Below are positions 4,910 to 6,364 of a DNA stretch of 6,364 nt, piece after piece. Position 1 is the first letter of the stretch, and each line of letters begins with the position of its first letter. A program made the translations under genes and the position numbers. The DNA is from Treponema sp. (GTDB taxonomy: Bacteria; Spirochaetota; Spirochaetia; Treponematales; Breznakiellaceae): NCBI GenBank assembly GCA_031254385.1, contig JAIRUO010000191.1, forward strand, positions 1-6,364. The letters are read 5' to 3'. The notes below the pieces were generated by a model that was given only the letters and a program-made list of their open reading frames with translations, had not been told where the DNA came from and searched no databases.

Positions 4910-6364
4910 TTATCCGCAAAAGTAAACATTTGCGTTCCTAAAGGAAATATCCCTTACCATATTGCTCAAGAGATCAAAATCATTGGGTATTTCTCCGTCC
5001 TCTGCCCAGGTTCCTATGATATTGCACAGTATGCGTCGGAAATATTCATGACGCGGATAAGAAAGGAAACTCCTGGAATCGGTAAGCATCCCTACAAAAC
5101 GGGAGAGCAGCCCTACATTAGCCAGAAGCTTCATCTGATCTTCCATGCCGTCCTTATGATCAAGAAACCACCATGATGAGCCAAGCTGTATTTTGCCGGG
5201 AATTCCGCCCCCCTGGAAACAGCCGCCTATGGTTGCAAGGGAATAAAAATCTTTAAAGTTAAGGCTGTAGAGTATGGTTTTGGGAAGTTTGCCCTGTGCT
5301 TCAAGATTGTCCATAAAGCGAGAAAGATTAGCCGCTACAGGATGGTCGTGTATGGCATCGTTACCGGTGTCAGGGCCTAAAACCTTGAACATCCTGGAAT
5401 TGTTGTTCCGTAACGCAGAAAGGTGAAGCTGCATGGCCCAGCCTTTCTCCGCGTATATTCCGGCCAGATAGCTAAGGATAAAAGTCTTATAGGATTCCAT
5501 GGCCCTAAAGCTGGCCTTGCTGCCGGTCATTACTTTATGGAGAGTTTCTCCCACTTCTTTTTCCCAAAGGTTGCCCATGCTGCTGTCGCTGGCTGCTTCA
5601 AAGGGTATGTATTCCAGGCCGTGATCCGATGCCCGGCATCCGTTTGCATCAAAATAGTTGATCCTGTCCCTAAGGGCGCTCACAAGATCCTGAAGATTAC
5701 CGATGGTTTTACCTGAAGCTCCCGGCTTCCATGCCTGGCCTAGTTTGGCAATATAATCCGCAAAGCCTTCTTTATCAATGTTTACCGCCTTATCGGGCCT
5801 GAAAGAAGGAAGCACCCTGGTTTCTGTTGCTATACTGCCATCGCTATTCCTTGCGTCAGCGATCTTTTTGTGCCATTCCAGGCTGTCCGCCGGATCATCC
5901 GTGGTTCCCACTGCAAAGACCTTGAACTTTTTGAAAATACCGAAAACGGAAAACTCCGGATCATTGGTAAGTTTTTCGTTGGCGGCTTTCCATATTGCGG
6001 GCGCGCTTTCGTGGTTCAACGGCTCGTAAATGTCAAAATAACGCTGTAGCTCCAGATGAGTCCAATGGTAGAGGGGGTTTCCTAGCAGCTTTGGCATAGT
6101 GTCTGCCCATGCCAGAAACCGCTCATAAGGGTCTGCGCCCATACCCGTAATGAGCCTTTCGTCTACTCCGTTAGCCCGCAAGGCGCGCCACTTATAATGA
6201 TCCCCGTAATTTCCTTCTCCTAGCCAAACCTGGGCCAGATTGGAAAAACGCCGGTTTTCGGCAATTTCCTTTGGAGGAAGATGACAATGATAATCAAATA
6301 TGGGCTCGTTTGCCGCTGCTTCTTTATATAGTTTTAGTGCTGTATTATTAGTTAGAAGGAAGTC
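4910..6364 (-). CDS. uxaC: Uronate isomerase (glucuronate/galacturonate isomerase), N-terminal few residues outside window
   Basis: UxaC interconverts D-glucuronate and D-fructuronate, and D-galacturonate and D-tagaturonate, in the cytoplasm; it is the first step in hexuronate use from pectin, xylan and glycoconjugates. The frame stays open to the right edge, giving 484 visible residues. It begins DFLLTNNTALKLY, which aligns with EDFLL about seven residues into the E. coli enzyme, so only a handful of codons are missing. The TTG at 6181 (in KWRALRANG) is internal and should not be taken as the start. Visible motifs are FDYHCHLPP (23-31, with the HxH metal ligands 26 and 28), GNPLYHWTHLEL (95-106), GTTDDP (153-158), LPSFRPDK (185-192), SDHGLEY (246-252), HLSALRNNN (314-322) and DSRSFLSYPRHEYFRR (429-444, with the Asp429/Arg431 active-site pair). 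All expected catalytic residues are present. It ends in TAA 27 bp before rlmB. The promoter and any regulator binding site lie beyond the window. Confidence 0.96.
   Translation of the reverse strand, partial: DFLLTNNTALKLYKEAAANEPIFDYHCHLPPKEIAENRRFSNLAQVWLGEGNYGDHYKWRALRANGVDERLITGMGADPYERFLAWADTMPKLLGNPLYHWTHLELQRYFDIYEPLNHESAPAIWKAANEKLTNDPEFSVFGIFKKFKVFAVGTTDDPADSLEWHKKIADARNSDGSIATETRVLPSFRPDKAVNIDKEGFADYIAKLGQAWKPGASGKTIGNLQDLVSALRDRINYFDANGCRASDHGLEYIPFEAASDSSMGNLWEKEVGETLHKVMTGSKASFRAMESYKTFILSYLAGIYAEKGWAMQLHLSALRNNNSRMFKVLGPDTGNDAIHDHPVAANLSRFMDNLEAQGKLPKTILYSLNFKDFYSLATIGGCFQGGGIPGKIQLGSSWWFLDHKDGMEDQMKLLANVGLLSRFVGMLTDSRSFLSYPRHEYFRRILCNIIGTWAEDGEIPNDFDLLSNMVRDISFRNANVYFCG

Noticed and set aside
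5423..5716. Plus-strand open frame of 97 codons inside uxaC, with another at 5778-6029.
   Set aside because: They are shadows of the uxaC coding frame with no independent evidence.
6179..6181. TTG at 6181 as the start of uxaC.
   Set aside because: The upstream sequence is open to the window edge and encodes the conserved N-terminus, including the FDYHCHLPP metal-binding motif, so this codon is an internal leucine.

Overview
The window is gene-dense bacterial chromosome with no sign of a mobile element, CRISPR array or structural RNA. It carries five loci: the 3' end of ffh (+), a RecB/AddB-type nuclease gene split in two by an in-frame amber codon (-), a SanA/YdcF-family membrane protein gene (+), rlmB (-) and nearly all of uxaC (-). 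The protein sequences suggest a spirochete, possibly a Treponema from a carbohydrate-rich gut habitat. The hints are the TKFDSD form of the Ffh G4 motif, the particular AddB-like family and the mix of TTG starts with TAG/TAA stops. This placement is inference from family recognition, not proof.

Layout. Bases 1-609 encode the last 202 residues of Ffh, the SRP GTPase. Tail to tail with it, and overlapping it by 4 bp, lies a leftward locus at 606-3386. It encodes an inactivated-helicase plus PD-(D/E)XK nuclease protein that would be 926 codons long, but a TAG at 2858-2856 interrupts it in frame. This leaves a 176-residue N-terminal piece and a 748-residue C-terminal piece. The C-terminal piece keeps every nuclease and Fe-S residue that can be recognised. 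The only intergenic gap of any size (3387-3462, 76 bp) is divergent and holds a TTGACA box on the minus strand. The SanA-like gene runs rightward to 4149 and overlaps the end of rlmB by 14 bp. rlmB is preceded by uxaC, 27 bp away on the same strand, so the two are probably co-transcribed. uxaC runs off the right edge with only its first few codons missing.

How the genes relate. There is no single pathway here. Ffh (protein targeting) and RlmB (23S rRNA 2'-O-methylation) are housekeeping. UxaC opens hexuronate catabolism. The SanA-like protein is an envelope protein. The AddB-like protein would belong to double-strand-break resection, but no helicase partner (AddA) lies beside it. The observation most worth checking is the amber codon. 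The two halves are in the same frame, slippage at the adjacent T8 run cannot rescue it, and the downstream half shows no decay. Three neighbouring genes use TAG as their normal stop, so general TAG recoding is unlikely. I did not find a convincing novel multi-gene system.
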